Shown: positions 28,129 through 36,069, counted from the stretch's first letter. The stretch is 64,000 bases of DNA from Bacillota bacterium (GCA_023442465.1 JAEZZQ010000007.1:124001-188000); one strand, 5' to 3'. Notes: generated by a model from the letters alone, not told the origin. Made by a program: numbers and translations.

Positions 28129-28198
28129 TAGTGAATATAACCAAAATTATCCAGCGTGATTTCTCCTGCTTTGATACACTCTCCTTAAAATCTTCCCA

Positions 28199-28335
28199 TT
28201 ATTCCGCTCCTTCCTGCGCTTCTGCCAGCGCGGATGCGATAGTTCCCAAGTCATCAATAGCATCTTTTTGCACGCTCTGCCCGTCTTTCGCGGTGTCCAG
28301 ACGCTTTTCTATGTCCGTTTTCTCCCTCAGGTCAA
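28199..28335 (-). pseudogene. Phage structural gene remnant (C-terminal end)
   Basis: A short open stretch reads LREKTDIEKRLDTAKDGQSV, then QKDAIDDLGTIASALAEAQE, and stops. It has no start or ribosome site. It resembles the C-terminus of a small phage protein encoded near tail and lysis genes, cut off by the junction at about 28340. Confidence 0.45.
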
Positions 28336-28384
28336 AATATGTCAAATGGTACCGTCTGCGTTAACGGTGGAGGTCTCAAACATT

Positions 28385-28858
28385 AATATAAAAACTATAC
28401 TAATAGAGGTATGTTTTTGTGATAACAAGCAAGACGTAGCCTTGTATAACAGCATAGACGGTGCTGATGTTATAGTGCAGGCAATCTTTAATGGTATCCT
28501 ATGACTTTGCAGTAGTTTCTTTCCCAGAGCAGATACCGGAAGACACGATATGACCTTTGAGCAATTTGTGGAGTATATGGGAGAGATAGCGCGGCAGGCT
28601 TGGACTGACCGTAAGATTATGCTGCCATCGGTGGTGATGGCACAGGCAATCAAGGAATTTGCAAGAGGCTCTTGGGAGTTAGCGCAGAAAAAAAATGCTT
28701 TGTTCGGAATCAAAAAGAACGGGTAGACCGGCAAAACCTATATGAAAGCTGCCACGCAGCAGCGGCCTGACGGAAATTATTACACGGTAGACAACACCGA
28801 ATGGCGGGCTTATGCAAGCTGGAAAAAGTCCATAGGCTGTGAATTATTTACGGTTTAA
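28385..28858 (+). pseudogene. Broken phage endolysin (amidase plus glucosaminidase)
   Basis: The tail of an N-acetylmuramoyl-L-alanine amidase (ILIEVCFCDNKQDVALYNSI, then DGADVIVQAIF) ends in a TGA at 28502. Then MTFEQFVEYMGEIARQAWTD (from 28550) opens a glucosaminidase-type domain (SVVMAQAIKE, NALFGIKKNG). It is cut by TAG at 28724 where a tryptophan is expected, and continues in frame as TGKTYMKAATQQRPDGNYY to 28858. These are lysis enzymes that cut peptidoglycan. At least two nonsense changes, so it is inactive. Confidence 0.7.
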
Positions 28859-28900
28859 GGCTTTTTTGTTTTAGGATATATAAAAGAGTGAACTATACTA

Positions 28901-28945
28901 TTGACATATAAGAACATATGTTCTATATTACTGCTACCACATGTG
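28901..28945 (+). promoter_or_regulatory. SOS-type promoter of collagen-like gene 3
   Basis: The best of the three: -35 TTGACA (28901-28906), exactly 17 bases, -10 TATATT (28924-28929). The perfect 14-bp palindrome AGAACATATGTTCT (28911-28924) lies in the spacer and matches the LexA box pattern. CACATGTG is at 28938-28945, in the transcribed leader. Confidence 0.78.
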
Positions 28946-28981
28946 AAGAAACTATTCATTAATTATTTAGGAGGAAAAACA

Positions 28982-29710
28982 ATGGAAACTTTAAACAATG
29001 TATACACCCCTTATATTGGAACAAATGGAAATTGGTATGTAGATAACGAAGACACTGGAGTGAAGGCACAGGGTTCAATCGGTCATCAAGGTCCGGTAGG
29101 TCCCCAGGGAGAAATAGGTCCTACAGGGGAAACGGGAGACAGAGGCCCCCAAGGTTTTACCGGACCTAAGGGAGAAAAAGGCGATAAAGGAGAGCAGGGC
29201 GTACAAGGTATCCAGGGACCGATAGGCCTTCAAGGGCCGAAAGGTGATACTGGGGCAGAAGGCCCGCAAGGACCTAAGGGAGATACCGGTTCTACCGGCC
29301 CTCAAGGTCCTATAGGCGAGACACCTAAGCTTGCTGCCAATTTAACCACATCTGCTGCTGGTAGTGCTTTGGACGCGACAATGGGGAAAGTGTTGAATGA
29401 TAAAGTAGGGATAATCAGTAGTAATTTAGGTGGATTGAGGTTTTATGAAAATGAGGCCGGAAAGTATGTAGTAGGTGCCGATTCAGTACCAAAAAAATTG
29501 GGTGATAGTATTAGCAAAATTACTATAAATTATTACTATAAAGGTACAGGAAATTATCCAACTAATGGCACCGTCACTGCTATATATACGAAGGATAATA
29601 ATGGCACATGGACAAAAAGCGGCAACTGGGAAGGTGGGCAATATTGTTATGCGGGTTTACAAGGTATGAATTATGTTGAAGCCGGAATTATTTCAATAAT
29701 AATTGAATAA
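28982..29710 (+). CDS. Collagen-like (tail-fibre-like) protein 3
   Basis: 242 residues from METLNNVYTPYIGTNGNWYV; AGGAGGAAAAACA precedes the start. The Gly-X-Y tract is the longest of the three (about 32-117; GPQ, GEK, GDK, GPK units). Then comes TPKLAANLTTSAAGSALDAT and a C-terminal domain (about 150-242) unlike those of proteins 1 and 2. It faces the opposite way from its paralogues. A hairpin at 29912-29943 resembles their terminators. It may be a phage tail fibre kept as a single cassette. Confidence 0.87.
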   Translation: METLNNVYTPYIGTNGNWYVDNEDTGVKAQGSIGHQGPVGPQGEIGPTGETGDRGPQGFTGPKGEKGDKGEQGVQGIQGPIGLQGPKGDTGAEGPQGPKGDTGSTGPQGPIGETPKLAANLTTSAAGSALDATMGKVLNDKVGIISSNLGGLRFYENEAGKYVVGADSVPKKLGDSISKITINYYYKGTGNYPTNGTVTAIYTKDNNGTWTKSGNWEGGQYCYAGLQGMNYVEAGIISIIIE

Positions 29711-29911
29711 AATAGCTTTTTTTATGAAACAATTTGCAAATATTATGTATTGATACTCACTGCTAACCCAGTAATCGCTAACAGTAAAAGGAAAGAAAAA
29801 GCATTAACAAAGGCAAATTAATCCTAAAAATATAACTGGAAATCGGTGTAAGTCTTTATTGCGAAGATGTGATTTTACTAAAATGTTTTAATATTGTTAA
29901 TATTGAGTCTG

Positions 29912-29943
29912 AGAGCCGGAAGAGGGAAATCTTTACCGGCTCT
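29912..29943 (+). terminator. Terminator-like hairpin after collagen-like gene 3
   Basis: AGAGCCGG/CCGGCTCT stem with a 16-base loop, about 200 bases after the stop codon; related hairpins follow genes 1 and 2. No long T-run follows, so function is uncertain. Confidence 0.55.
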
Positions 29944-29993
29944 TAAATATATAGGAAAGAAGGAATAAGCTAAATCTTGAAATCGTAGTTACG

Positions 29994-30530
29994 GTGTTGT
30001 CAATGTGCGGCACCTCGGTGATTATGTCAGCGGTAATTATATCTGCCCACGGATTTAAGAATCGTGAGATGGAAGCCGGTTTCATCCTATATTTAATTAA
30101 GAACACCAAAGCAAAGGCTATGCTTATACAGGTATGCTTCCGTGATAATGAGCAGAACGTAGCCTTATGTAACAGCATAGGCGGTGCTGATACCATTTCG
30201 CAGGCTATCTTTAACAGTATCTACGATCATGAAGTAACACCTGTACGGAATCCTATTATACCAAATACATATTCTCATACTTTTAAAAAACTGTTGCATA
30301 AATATAATGTCACTCACGATTTGCCATTGCCAGACCTCTGCACGGATGTGGGATGTGGGCATTTGTTTGCCACAAATAATTTATTGAGCAGTAACTCACC
30401 ACCAAAACTGATGGCTGAAATCATGGGAGCCAGTGTAAAGGCCGTACTTACAAACTGTGCACATGTTACTCTGGGTATTCCGCAAACAGTAGTTGATAAC
30501 TATGCCGAGAAGATTTCTAATCAAGAATAA
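29994..30530 (+). pseudogene. Chimeric remnant: amidase tail joined to a decayed integrase-like end
   Basis: A single open frame of 178 codons, but it looks like two broken genes. Residues about 38-79 (AKAMLIQVCFRDNEQNVALC, then NSIGGADTISQAIFNSI) match the endolysin amidase tail seen at 28385. Residues about 80-175 (FKKLLHKYNVTHDLPLPD, GHLFATNNLLS, LMAEIMGASVKAVLT) resemble the C-terminus of a tyrosine recombinase with the H-x-x-R arginine lost. It lies just left of an att-like site, as the intact integrase does at 40.4 kb. The integrase reading is tentative. Confidence 0.45.
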
Positions 30531-30632
30531 TAATGTAAGAATCCAAAAACTTCAGAAAGATCCATTTAAAACAAAAATAACGGCTCCCGAAAACCTCAGA
30601 AACCGCTAGTTTACTGCACTTACCAGAGAGTT

Positions 30633-30649
30633 CGAGGCGGGACTCGAAC
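30633..30649. repeat. Att-like copy of the tRNA-Gly 3' end, site 1
   Basis: This 17-base stretch matches the 3' end of the tRNA-Gly gene at 40449-40521 with one mismatch, on the same strand. Two TGTCTAC repeats follow at 30693-30699 and 30704-30710, as they do after site 2. It probably marks the left end of an old element (30633 to about 32166). Confidence 0.65.
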
Positions 30650-30826
30650 TTTTTTAGTCCTTGCAAACATGCAAAAACAAGGAGGAACACACTGTCTACC
30701 GTGTGTCTACAACTGAATCAAGAACATATCATATTAATGCGACTATGTTTGAAGAAGCATGATTTCCTTATGCAAAGTCAAATATGCTGGAAAAGTATCC
30801 TGATTTCTATTTTACCATTATTGATT

Positions 30827-31225
30827 TTAGGCCATCTTCTCAATAATCCCCTCAAACATCGCCATGTCTTTCTTGCGGAAATGAAACCGATAGCCATTTA
30901 GCTTTTGTATGCCGACACCAAAAGTCAGCTCCTTGTTCATGGAAACCAATATAAATTCCTGCTTCGCCAGTAATTTGCCAATTTTCACTCTCCGCATATC
31001 CACAACATCTTCTGCGATGTCTATCTCCCATATACCCAGTGTATTGTCGGCAAGAATCCTTCGGTTTGTCACGGTGATACGACTGGTATCGTCACCGAGA
31101 AGTGTCCCCGTATCTGCAGCAAATCCATACGGTTTTGCAGTAAATATAACCTTTTCCCCCGGTTGCAAATTCACTTTGTACTTATTTTGGATCTCCGGTA
31201 AAATATCTAAATAATATGTATTCAT
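30827..31225 (-). CDS. Small protein with PH/GRAM-like fold, function unknown
   Basis: About 132 residues from MNTYYLDILPEIQNKYKVN; AGGAGAGCTGACT precedes this ATG, so a start at 31267 is rejected. The sequence (GEKVIFTAKPYGFA, SRITVTNRRILADNTLGIWE, KLLAKQEFILVSMNKELTFG) has the strand pattern of bacterial PH/GRAM-like domains that bind lipids or proteins. It starts two bases after the stop of the membrane protein gene, so the two are coupled. It lies inside the 1.5-kb element remnant. Confidence 0.6.
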   Translation of the reverse strand: MNTYYLDILPEIQNKYKVNLQPGEKVIFTAKPYGFAADTGTLLGDDTSRITVTNRRILADNTLGIWEIDIAEDVVDMRRVKIGKLLAKQEFILVSMNKELTFGVGIQKLNGYRFHFRKKDMAMFEGIIEKMA

Positions 31226-31227
31226 AG

Positions 31228-31887
31228 TCAGCTCTCCTGCATTTTCTTCTGCCGCTCCCGGGCACATTCCTGACCAAAAGCAATTATACGGTCAATATCC
31301 TTCTTATATATTTCTTCCATACCACGCTCATTGACAAACACTATATCTTGCCGATACCGCAGCAGTTCTTCCTGAATAAATTGAAAAGCCTTTCCATTAT
31401 TTTTTATTTTAAATATATATTTTTTCCGGTCTCTGCATGCAATAACCAGCGATGTATGCTTATATAGGGGAATAATATCCTCCAGCGTGTCAACAACAAC
31501 TTCCGTATACACCCACACTATATTCGCTATAGGAACGAGGACCAGCCCTAACTTATTACTAACTACCGCCTGACTGGTAACAACCAGCTTCTCATACATA
31601 GTATTTGAAGAAATTTCATTATTGATCATATGTAGCTGTTGCGGTGAAAAGGCCTTCAAAGACTTCTTCATTCTGATGCTAAATATCGGCCATATAATTC
31701 CTAATAAAATTGCCGGAAAAATCATCCCCATCATAACAAGCGTCAGTTCAAAGGGAAATCCATCCACCAAAAAGGTGGCAAATGCCAGAACGAACAGAAT
31801 CAGGAAGACGAAAAAAGGGGCTATAACCTTATTCCTGCTCCTGCAATACAATAGATATAGATTATCGTAATCCTTCAGCTTTTCCAT
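31228..31887 (-). CDS. Membrane protein of unknown function
   Basis: 219 residues: two membrane helices near the N-terminus (about 21-41 and 48-68), then a cytoplasmic domain (about 75-200) and a charged C-terminal tail. I do not recognise a named domain with confidence. It is the first gene of a two-gene unit with the PH-like protein, and both are cargo of the element remnant between the two att-like sites. The pairing suggests they work together at the membrane. Confidence 0.6.
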   Translation of the reverse strand: MEKLKDYDNLYLLYCRSRNKVIAPFFVFLILFVLAFATFLVDGFPFELTLVMMGMIFPAILLGIIWPIFSIRMKKSLKAFSPQQLHMINNEISSNTMYEKLVVTSQAVVSNKLGLVLVPIANIVWVYTEVVVDTLEDIIPLYKHTSLVIACRDRKKYIFKIKNNGKAFQFIQEELLRYRQDIVFVNERGMEEIYKKDIDRIIAFGQECARERQKKMQES

Positions 31888-32165
31888 AAAAAACTCCTTT
31901 CTTGATAAAATATAGTCTCTAATTATATTTAAAATTATTTCACATCATCACATATAGAAATGTATAGTTATATATGAAATCATTGGGTACACAATTCCGA
32001 AAAGAGAAAAAATATTAACGGAATTTTATTATATCATATACCTATAAATATAACCAGATACTAAAAGAAAATATTGATTGGAAAAGGGAACCTATGACCT
32101 CATAAGTAAATCATTTCAGAAGCTGTCTGCAACTGTCTGCCCAATGTTAGACACAAAAAAAGCAA
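31888..32165. other. Intergenic stretch with integrase remnant
   Basis: About 32089-32140 repeats the end of the integrase gene at 40.34-40.39 kb: the sequence for TYDLISK and two TGTCTGC direct repeats (32124-32130, 32134-32140), equal to the TGTCTAC pair by the intact right end. It is the worn right end of the older element. The rest is AT-rich with no gene seen. Confidence 0.6.
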
Positions 32166-32180
32166 GAGACGGGACTCGAA
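32166..32180. repeat. Att-like copy of the tRNA-Gly 3' end, site 2 (left end of the 8.3-kb element)
   Basis: Fifteen bases, GAGACGGGACTCGAA, identical to 40454-40468 in the tRNA-Gly gene. TGTCTAC repeats follow at 32228-32234 and 32240-32246. It bounds, with the tRNA, the element carrying Rep and integrase. Confidence 0.75.
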
Positions 32181-32390
32181 TGAGTTTATGCCCGCAAGTC
32201 CGCAAAAAATCAAGGAGGAATGCACACTGTCTACCGTGTTGTCTACAAGTAGTCAAAAGTAGCCTAAAACAGCCGATTTTAATTGAATAGTCGTTAATCT
32301 GAATCAGAAATTATCATATGAGAATAGATTTCAGAGAATTAAAGAAAAAGGGCACTTGATTTCTCAAGCACCCCATTGTATAATTTATTT

Positions 32391-32490
32391 AGAAAGGTAT
32401 CGGAATTGACTTTCCGATTGCCCTCAGTGAAATGTATTTTAGAAATAGCATCTGACTTTAGGCGGTCAAGGGATGCTATTTCTTTTTGTT
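32391..32490 (+). ncRNA. Candidate antisense RNA antitoxin
   Basis: A plus-strand promoter TTGATT (32356-32361), 17-base spacer, TATAAT (32379-32384) would start a transcript near 32391. It would end at the hairpin AGAAATAGCATC/GATGCTATTTCT followed by TTTTTGTTGTT (about 32440-32490). The RNA would be about 100 nt and overlap the 3' end of the toxin gene, the layout of type I toxin-antitoxin pairs such as txpA/RatA. The ends are estimates. Confidence 0.6.
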
Positions 32491-32562
32491 GTTATGATTA
32501 TCTAAATAAGATAGAGCCGCAAAAACCACAGCTAAAAGTGTAAGCACTTCTAAAGTGTTCAT
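32476..32562 (-). CDS. Type I toxin-like small membrane peptide (28 aa)
   Basis: MNTLEVLTLLAVVFAALSYL then DNHNNKKK, translated from the minus strand. A strong AGGAGGGGATGCCCT site precedes the ATG. The pattern of a short N-terminus, one membrane helix, and an Asp-Asn plus poly-Lys tail matches holin-like type I toxins of Firmicutes that damage the membrane. The minus-strand promoter is TATAAT near 32632 with a 17-base spacer to TTTCAC. The opposite strand carries a promoter and terminator for an overlapping RNA, the likely antitoxin. Such pairs stabilise mobile elements. Confidence 0.7.
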   Translation of the reverse strand: MNTLEVLTLLAVVFAALSYLDNHNNKKK

Positions 32563-32667
32563 AGGGCATCCCCTCCTTTATGTACTAGAGGGCATCAAAC
32601 ATCGGAAAATCGCATCCGCTTTCTTTTCAATTATACAACATGATTATATCATGTGAAAAACTGACGT

Positions 32668-33687
32668 TCAATCAAAAAACACCAACGGAGGAAAATTTAT
32701 CTTCCGAAGGTGTTTATTTTTTATTCTGCTATCAGATAGAATCAATGACACTGTTGAGATTTTATCCACCTTACTAGCATCAACATACATCATGAAGCCG
32801 TTTAGGGGATTAGAGGACTCGCCTGTGTAGATGTGAGCGCCTGATGAGGAGATGAAGTCGTTCCATATCGCGCGGAGAAAGCCACCGCTGGAGTCTGTTG
32901 GTGAGGTCTTGAAGGTGTTGCGTAGGGTGTAGGTGGGGAAAACCTTTCTTATGGATGATAAAAATGCGTTGGAGTCTTGGTAGCTGAATACCATTGCAAA
33001 GTCAGTACCCTTTACCCCCATGAGGACTACTGGTTCGACGTATATTGCCCATTTCTCTCCGAAGTTATCAGCGTTGAGTGCGCCATACATTGAAGTGTCA
33101 ACACCTTTGGATGAAAGTACCCCTAGGTAGGATGATATAAATGAGTCCGCATCTATGTCCTCGGTAAATACAGCGTCACTCCAACTTGATAAGGCTTGCA
33201 TGTCTGCGCCTGATTCATAGTTAAATTTAGGTGCTGATTGTGTTATACCTAACTCGGAAAAGTCTGGGGTGTTGGATGGGTTTCCTCCGCCTAAATCAAG
33301 GATAGGCTTCCAACCAACAATACTAGTGTACCCTAATATTATCTTCGCACCTATATATGAATTACCTCCACCGCCGCTGAACATCTCATAAACAGCATTA
33401 TTTCTGTAAGGTGCAAGTTGAGATGTGGATTGCCATGAGCCGGTCTCAAGGTCACATATGAGAGGGGCAATGAAGATGCGGATACCTGCGTCTGCGCCTA
33501 GTAATGAGGGGAAGCCATCTGGCATAGTCTTATCACCTATTTCTGAACCATTAGTACCCTCACCTCCTGTGCCTCCGTCAAATGATGCGTATGCGGTTAG
33601 TGATGTGGTTGTGAAGAGAGTACCCATCACTAACGCAGTTAGTGATACTGTAAAGAGTCTGCTTCTTAATGTATTGATAAATTTCAT
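32668..33687 (-). CDS. Secreted protein of unknown function
   Basis: 339 residues. Signal peptide at about 1-34 (LFTVSLTALVMGTLFTTTSL, then TAYA), then a Gly/Ser-rich segment and a globular part with repeated aromatic/Gly patterns. No known domain recognised. AGGAGGTAGATT precedes the start. Oddity: the last about 15 codons (to about 32715) overlap a terminator-like hairpin (AACACC...GGTGTTTTTT on the minus strand), so the original stop may have been upstream and the frame was changed. It is cargo of the 8.3-kb element. Confidence 0.65.
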   Translation of the reverse strand: MKFINTLRSRLFTVSLTALVMGTLFTTTSLTAYASFDGGTGGEGTNGSEIGDKTMPDGFPSLLGADAGIRIFIAPLICDLETGSWQSTSQLAPYRNNAVYEMFSGGGGNSYIGAKIILGYTSIVGWKPILDLGGGNPSNTPDFSELGITQSAPKFNYESGADMQALSSWSDAVFTEDIDADSFISSYLGVLSSKGVDTSMYGALNADNFGEKWAIYVEPVVLMGVKGTDFAMVFSYQDSNAFLSSIRKVFPTYTLRNTFKTSPTDSSGGFLRAIWNDFISSSGAHIYTGESSNPLNGFMMYVDASKVDKISTVSLILSDSRIKNKHLRKINFPPLVFFD

Positions 33688-33947
33688 AATCTACCTCCTG
33701 AAATTAGCTGTTTCTAATGGAGATAGGGCGGTATTTTGGGGTGGGGTTGCGGTGTGAAGAATGGGAAAGACCTCCCCGTCAAGGAGAGGTCTTTAGTCTT
33801 GGTAAGTACCCATGATTAAAGGAAAGACCCCCTATTGCTAGAGAGTCTTTGATGTGTTAAGATGTAAGTGTCTGGAAATTCTTGGCAACCACCTCATATA
33901 TGAATCGGGTAAGTACCCATGATGTCTTAAATGATGGAGGTGATAGT
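33688..33947. other. Intergenic with hairpins and a 16-bp direct repeat
   Basis: Contains AAAGACCTC/GAGGTCTTT (33766-33794) and AAAGAC/GTCTTT hairpins, and GGTAAGTACCCATGAT twice (33801-33816 and 33908-33923). These could be terminators and a regulator-binding repeat. No gene seen. Confidence 0.5.
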
Positions 33948-34127
33948 ATGTCAGAAATTCTAGCAGTAGTTGCAATATGGAATCTTGCAGGTCTTGCAGT
34001 CAGTTCGTATATAGCTATTGCAGTAGACGATGAAACTCAACTAAAGTTTATTGCAAGTATGCTCTTATACCCTTGCGGATTCCTTACATGGGTTATCTTT
34101 GCTGTACAGTGGTACAGAAGCAGATAA
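33948..34127 (+). CDS. Small two-span membrane protein (59 aa)
   Basis: MSEILAVVAIWNLAGLAVSS then YIAIAVDDETQLKFIASM and a second hydrophobic helix ending WYRSR. GGAGGTGATAGT precedes the ATG, which decides the start over an upstream ATG at 33882. Two membrane segments with an acidic loop; small phage- or element-encoded membrane proteins often look like this. A strong terminator follows at 34146. Confidence 0.6.
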   Translation: MSEILAVVAIWNLAGLAVSSYIAIAVDDETQLKFIASMLLYPCGFLTWVIFAVQWYRSR

Positions 34128-34145
34128 TACTGTATTGCAGAGAAG

Positions 34146-34177
34146 AACTGTCTAGTAGAAGCTAGACAGTTTTTTCT
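34146..34177 (+). terminator. Rho-independent terminator
   Basis: Stem AACTGTCTAG/CTAGACAGTT, six-base loop, then TTTTTTCTT. It ends the small membrane protein gene. Confidence 0.85.
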
Positions 34178-34444
34178 TACTCCTAACACAATGTTATGTT
34201 AACTCTGTCTTTTGTGAAAGTCAAGATATACTGATGGTAAAATAAAAGACCTCTACTTTGAGGGTAAAGGTCTTATCGATTAGGTGTGCCTAAGTTGTAA
34301 AATTAAAAGAAATTATGGGTAAATGAAATGTGATATCTCGAGTTAGTTATATCTAACTTGTGGGTTAAAATAAAGCCTCAATAAATGAGGTATTTCTTGT
34401 AAGCTGTATAAACTATCTTAAGTTAGTTGAAATTAACTGGTAAG
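34178..34444. other. AT-rich intergenic with short inverted repeats
   Basis: Several short hairpins (AAGACCT/AGGTCTT, AGTTAG/CTAACT, GCCTCA/TGAGG). No gene with a ribosome site. Possibly terminators of the SH3 gene on the minus strand or binding sites for element proteins. Confidence 0.4.
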
Positions 34445-35164
34445 TTAAAAAATAATGCCTGGTGAAGAATTATCTCGCTCAGTGCTACCGCCTATGGCGT
34501 CTAAGAATGCTTGATTTGCTTCTTCTCTGGACTGGCTATCTGATGGAGTGCTTGGAGTACTTGGGGTGGTTGTTTGGGGGGTAGCACCCTTGCTTTGGTT
34601 ACTCTGAGGTGATGTTTGGGTGGGTTTCTTTACTTCGGTCTTGGTGTCGGATAAGAGAGAGGATTTGATGAAGCAGTAAGTATCAGTATTTTTGATGCTT
34701 AACTGTATCAATGACCACTCATCTGCCTTGTTTTCGGGCGTGGTTATGCCTAATACAGATACTTCTGTATTGATTGGTAGGCTTGTTAGCTTTTCGCCGT
34801 CCTTATCTGGTGTCTTGCGGATGTTTGAGGAAGTATTGGTGTACTTTAATAATACGTCATCTTCCTTGAACAACGTTAAACCAAACTCTTGCGCTATTTT
34901 TTCCACCTCAGTTAGTTCCACAACCTCTTCTTTGACCTCCGTGACAGGCTCTTCTTTGATTTCTTCTACTGGCTCAACATCAGAGTCAATCTCTTCTGTA
35001 GGTTCTACCGTCGGCTCTGCCATAGCAGATACCGCAATATCTTCTTTATTATCATTTCTATTTATAGCAAAAAATCCAATTCCAACCAAAACGATTAAAA
35101 AGATACTTCCAATTATCAATATTTTCTTATTCAATTCCAGTTCCCCCATTTCTTTAAAATACAT
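34445..35164 (-). CDS. Membrane-anchored SH3-domain protein
   Basis: 239 residues. One membrane helix (about 14-34), an acidic Glu/Pro/Val-rich stalk (about 48-85), a bacterial SH3-like domain (about 95-170; LLKYTNTSSNIRKTPDKDGE, then VSVLG and WSLIQLS), and a Ser/Thr/Pro tail. Bacterial SH3 domains bind peptidoglycan or other surface components. A TTG start at 35134 (MNKKILIIG-like) after GGGGGAA is also plausible. It is cargo of the element, with the XRE gene transcribed in the opposite direction. Confidence 0.7.
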   Translation of the reverse strand: MYFKEMGELELNKKILIIGSIFLIVLVGIGFFAINRNDNKEDIAVSAMAEPTVEPTEEIDSDVEPVEEIKEEPVTEVKEEVVELTEVEKIAQEFGLTLFKEDDVLLKYTNTSSNIRKTPDKDGEKLTSLPINTEVSVLGITTPENKADEWSLIQLSIKNTDTYCFIKSSLLSDTKTEVKKPTQTSPQSNQSKGATPQTTTPSTPSTPSDSQSREEANQAFLDAIGGSTERDNSSPGIIF

Positions 35165-35507
35165 AATATCCTATTTCTACCAAAAAAACAACAACGAATC
35201 AAGAGCCTATGGTGTGTTATCACAAATACACCTTAGGCTCTTTCTTTAACTATCTTTAACCATGTGAGATAGATACGGTTAAGAAGAGAGATAGGTGTTT
35301 AAGGTCTGACAGCCTGTAACCCCTTTATTTCATAAGAAAAATAGCAAAGGCATGATGCCATTTTGACAACCGCTTAAACCCCTAAATGGCATGAAAGTAA
35401 AGAGGAATATTTTTTTAAAATCTTTTTCAGGTAGGGCCTCCGATTTGGAAGATCGTTCTGTGTAAGTGTAACTGATAACGAAGATTCAGAATCCAAGGAG
35501 GTATATC
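35165..35507. other. Divergent control region with terminator-like hairpin
   Basis: Holds AAGAGCCTA...TAGGCTCTT (35201-35242) followed on the plus strand by TTCTTTAAC, which looks like a terminator for a plus-strand RNA with no known gene, and an inverted repeat ATGCCATTT/AAATGGCAT (about 35354-35391). These are candidate sites for the XRE regulator downstream. Confidence 0.5.
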
Positions 35508-35885
35508 ATGGATAAGAAAATAAAAGCAGTAACAAAAGGGGAAAATTTAGAGATTCAACAAGTAATGGGTGAACAATTGCGGATTTTACGCACAAGTCGA
35601 CGTATGACACGAGAGATACTTGCAAGAAAAATAGGCTGTACTGAGAACGCTATTTCAAAATGGGAATCAGGAGAGAGGGCTATCTCGCCTAACATTTTAG
35701 AAATGTTAATTGAAATATTTAATGTTGATTTTAACCATTTTTATGGTCATAACACGCCAGAAGTAAAAGACGAAAAAATTCGTGAATTATTTACTAACTA
35801 CCAAAAGGCAGAAGCTAGGGCAAACCGTTTGTGGGAAGAAATTATGAAAGCATTTGCTACAAAGATTGATACTCTCGGTATATAG
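35508..35885 (+). CDS. XRE-family regulator
   Basis: 125 residues. A classic Cro/C1 helix-turn-helix at about 22-76 (QLRILRTSRRMTREILARKI, then GCTENAISKWESGERAISPN) and a helical C-terminus (about 85-120) for oligomer contact. The start follows AAGGAGGTATATC. As the first plus-strand gene of the Rep-integrase module, it probably controls the element's replication or excision genes. A small hairpin follows (ATGTCTT/AAGACAT). Confidence 0.87.
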   Translation: MDKKIKAVTKGENLEIQQVMGEQLRILRTSRRMTREILARKIGCTENAISKWESGERAISPNILEMLIEIFNVDFNHFYGHNTPEVKDEKIRELFTNYQKAEARANRLWEEIMKAFATKIDTLGI

Positions 35886-36007
35886 GATAATACAAAATGT
35901 CTTTATCAAGACATCTTGTATCGGTTCTTCGTTCATATAAAAGATATAATACTTATATAGCCCTAGAAAAAAATTGACACAAATTTAGATGAAAGGAGGT
36001 GGTTCTC

Positions 36008-36055
36008 ATGATTGTCCAATCATATCAATTTGAACCCGTTAATCTTGTTTCTTGA
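36008..36055 (+). CDS. Micro-ORF, possible leader peptide (15 aa)
   Basis: MIVQSYQFEPVNLVS and stop, after a very strong AAAGGAGGTGGTTCTC site. Its stop codon overlaps the ribosome site of the next gene (start 36070). This spacing suggests translational coupling or a leader, but a chance ORF cannot be excluded. Confidence 0.4.
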   Translation: MIVQSYQFEPVNLVS

Positions 36056-36069
36056 AAGGAGGATTTATC

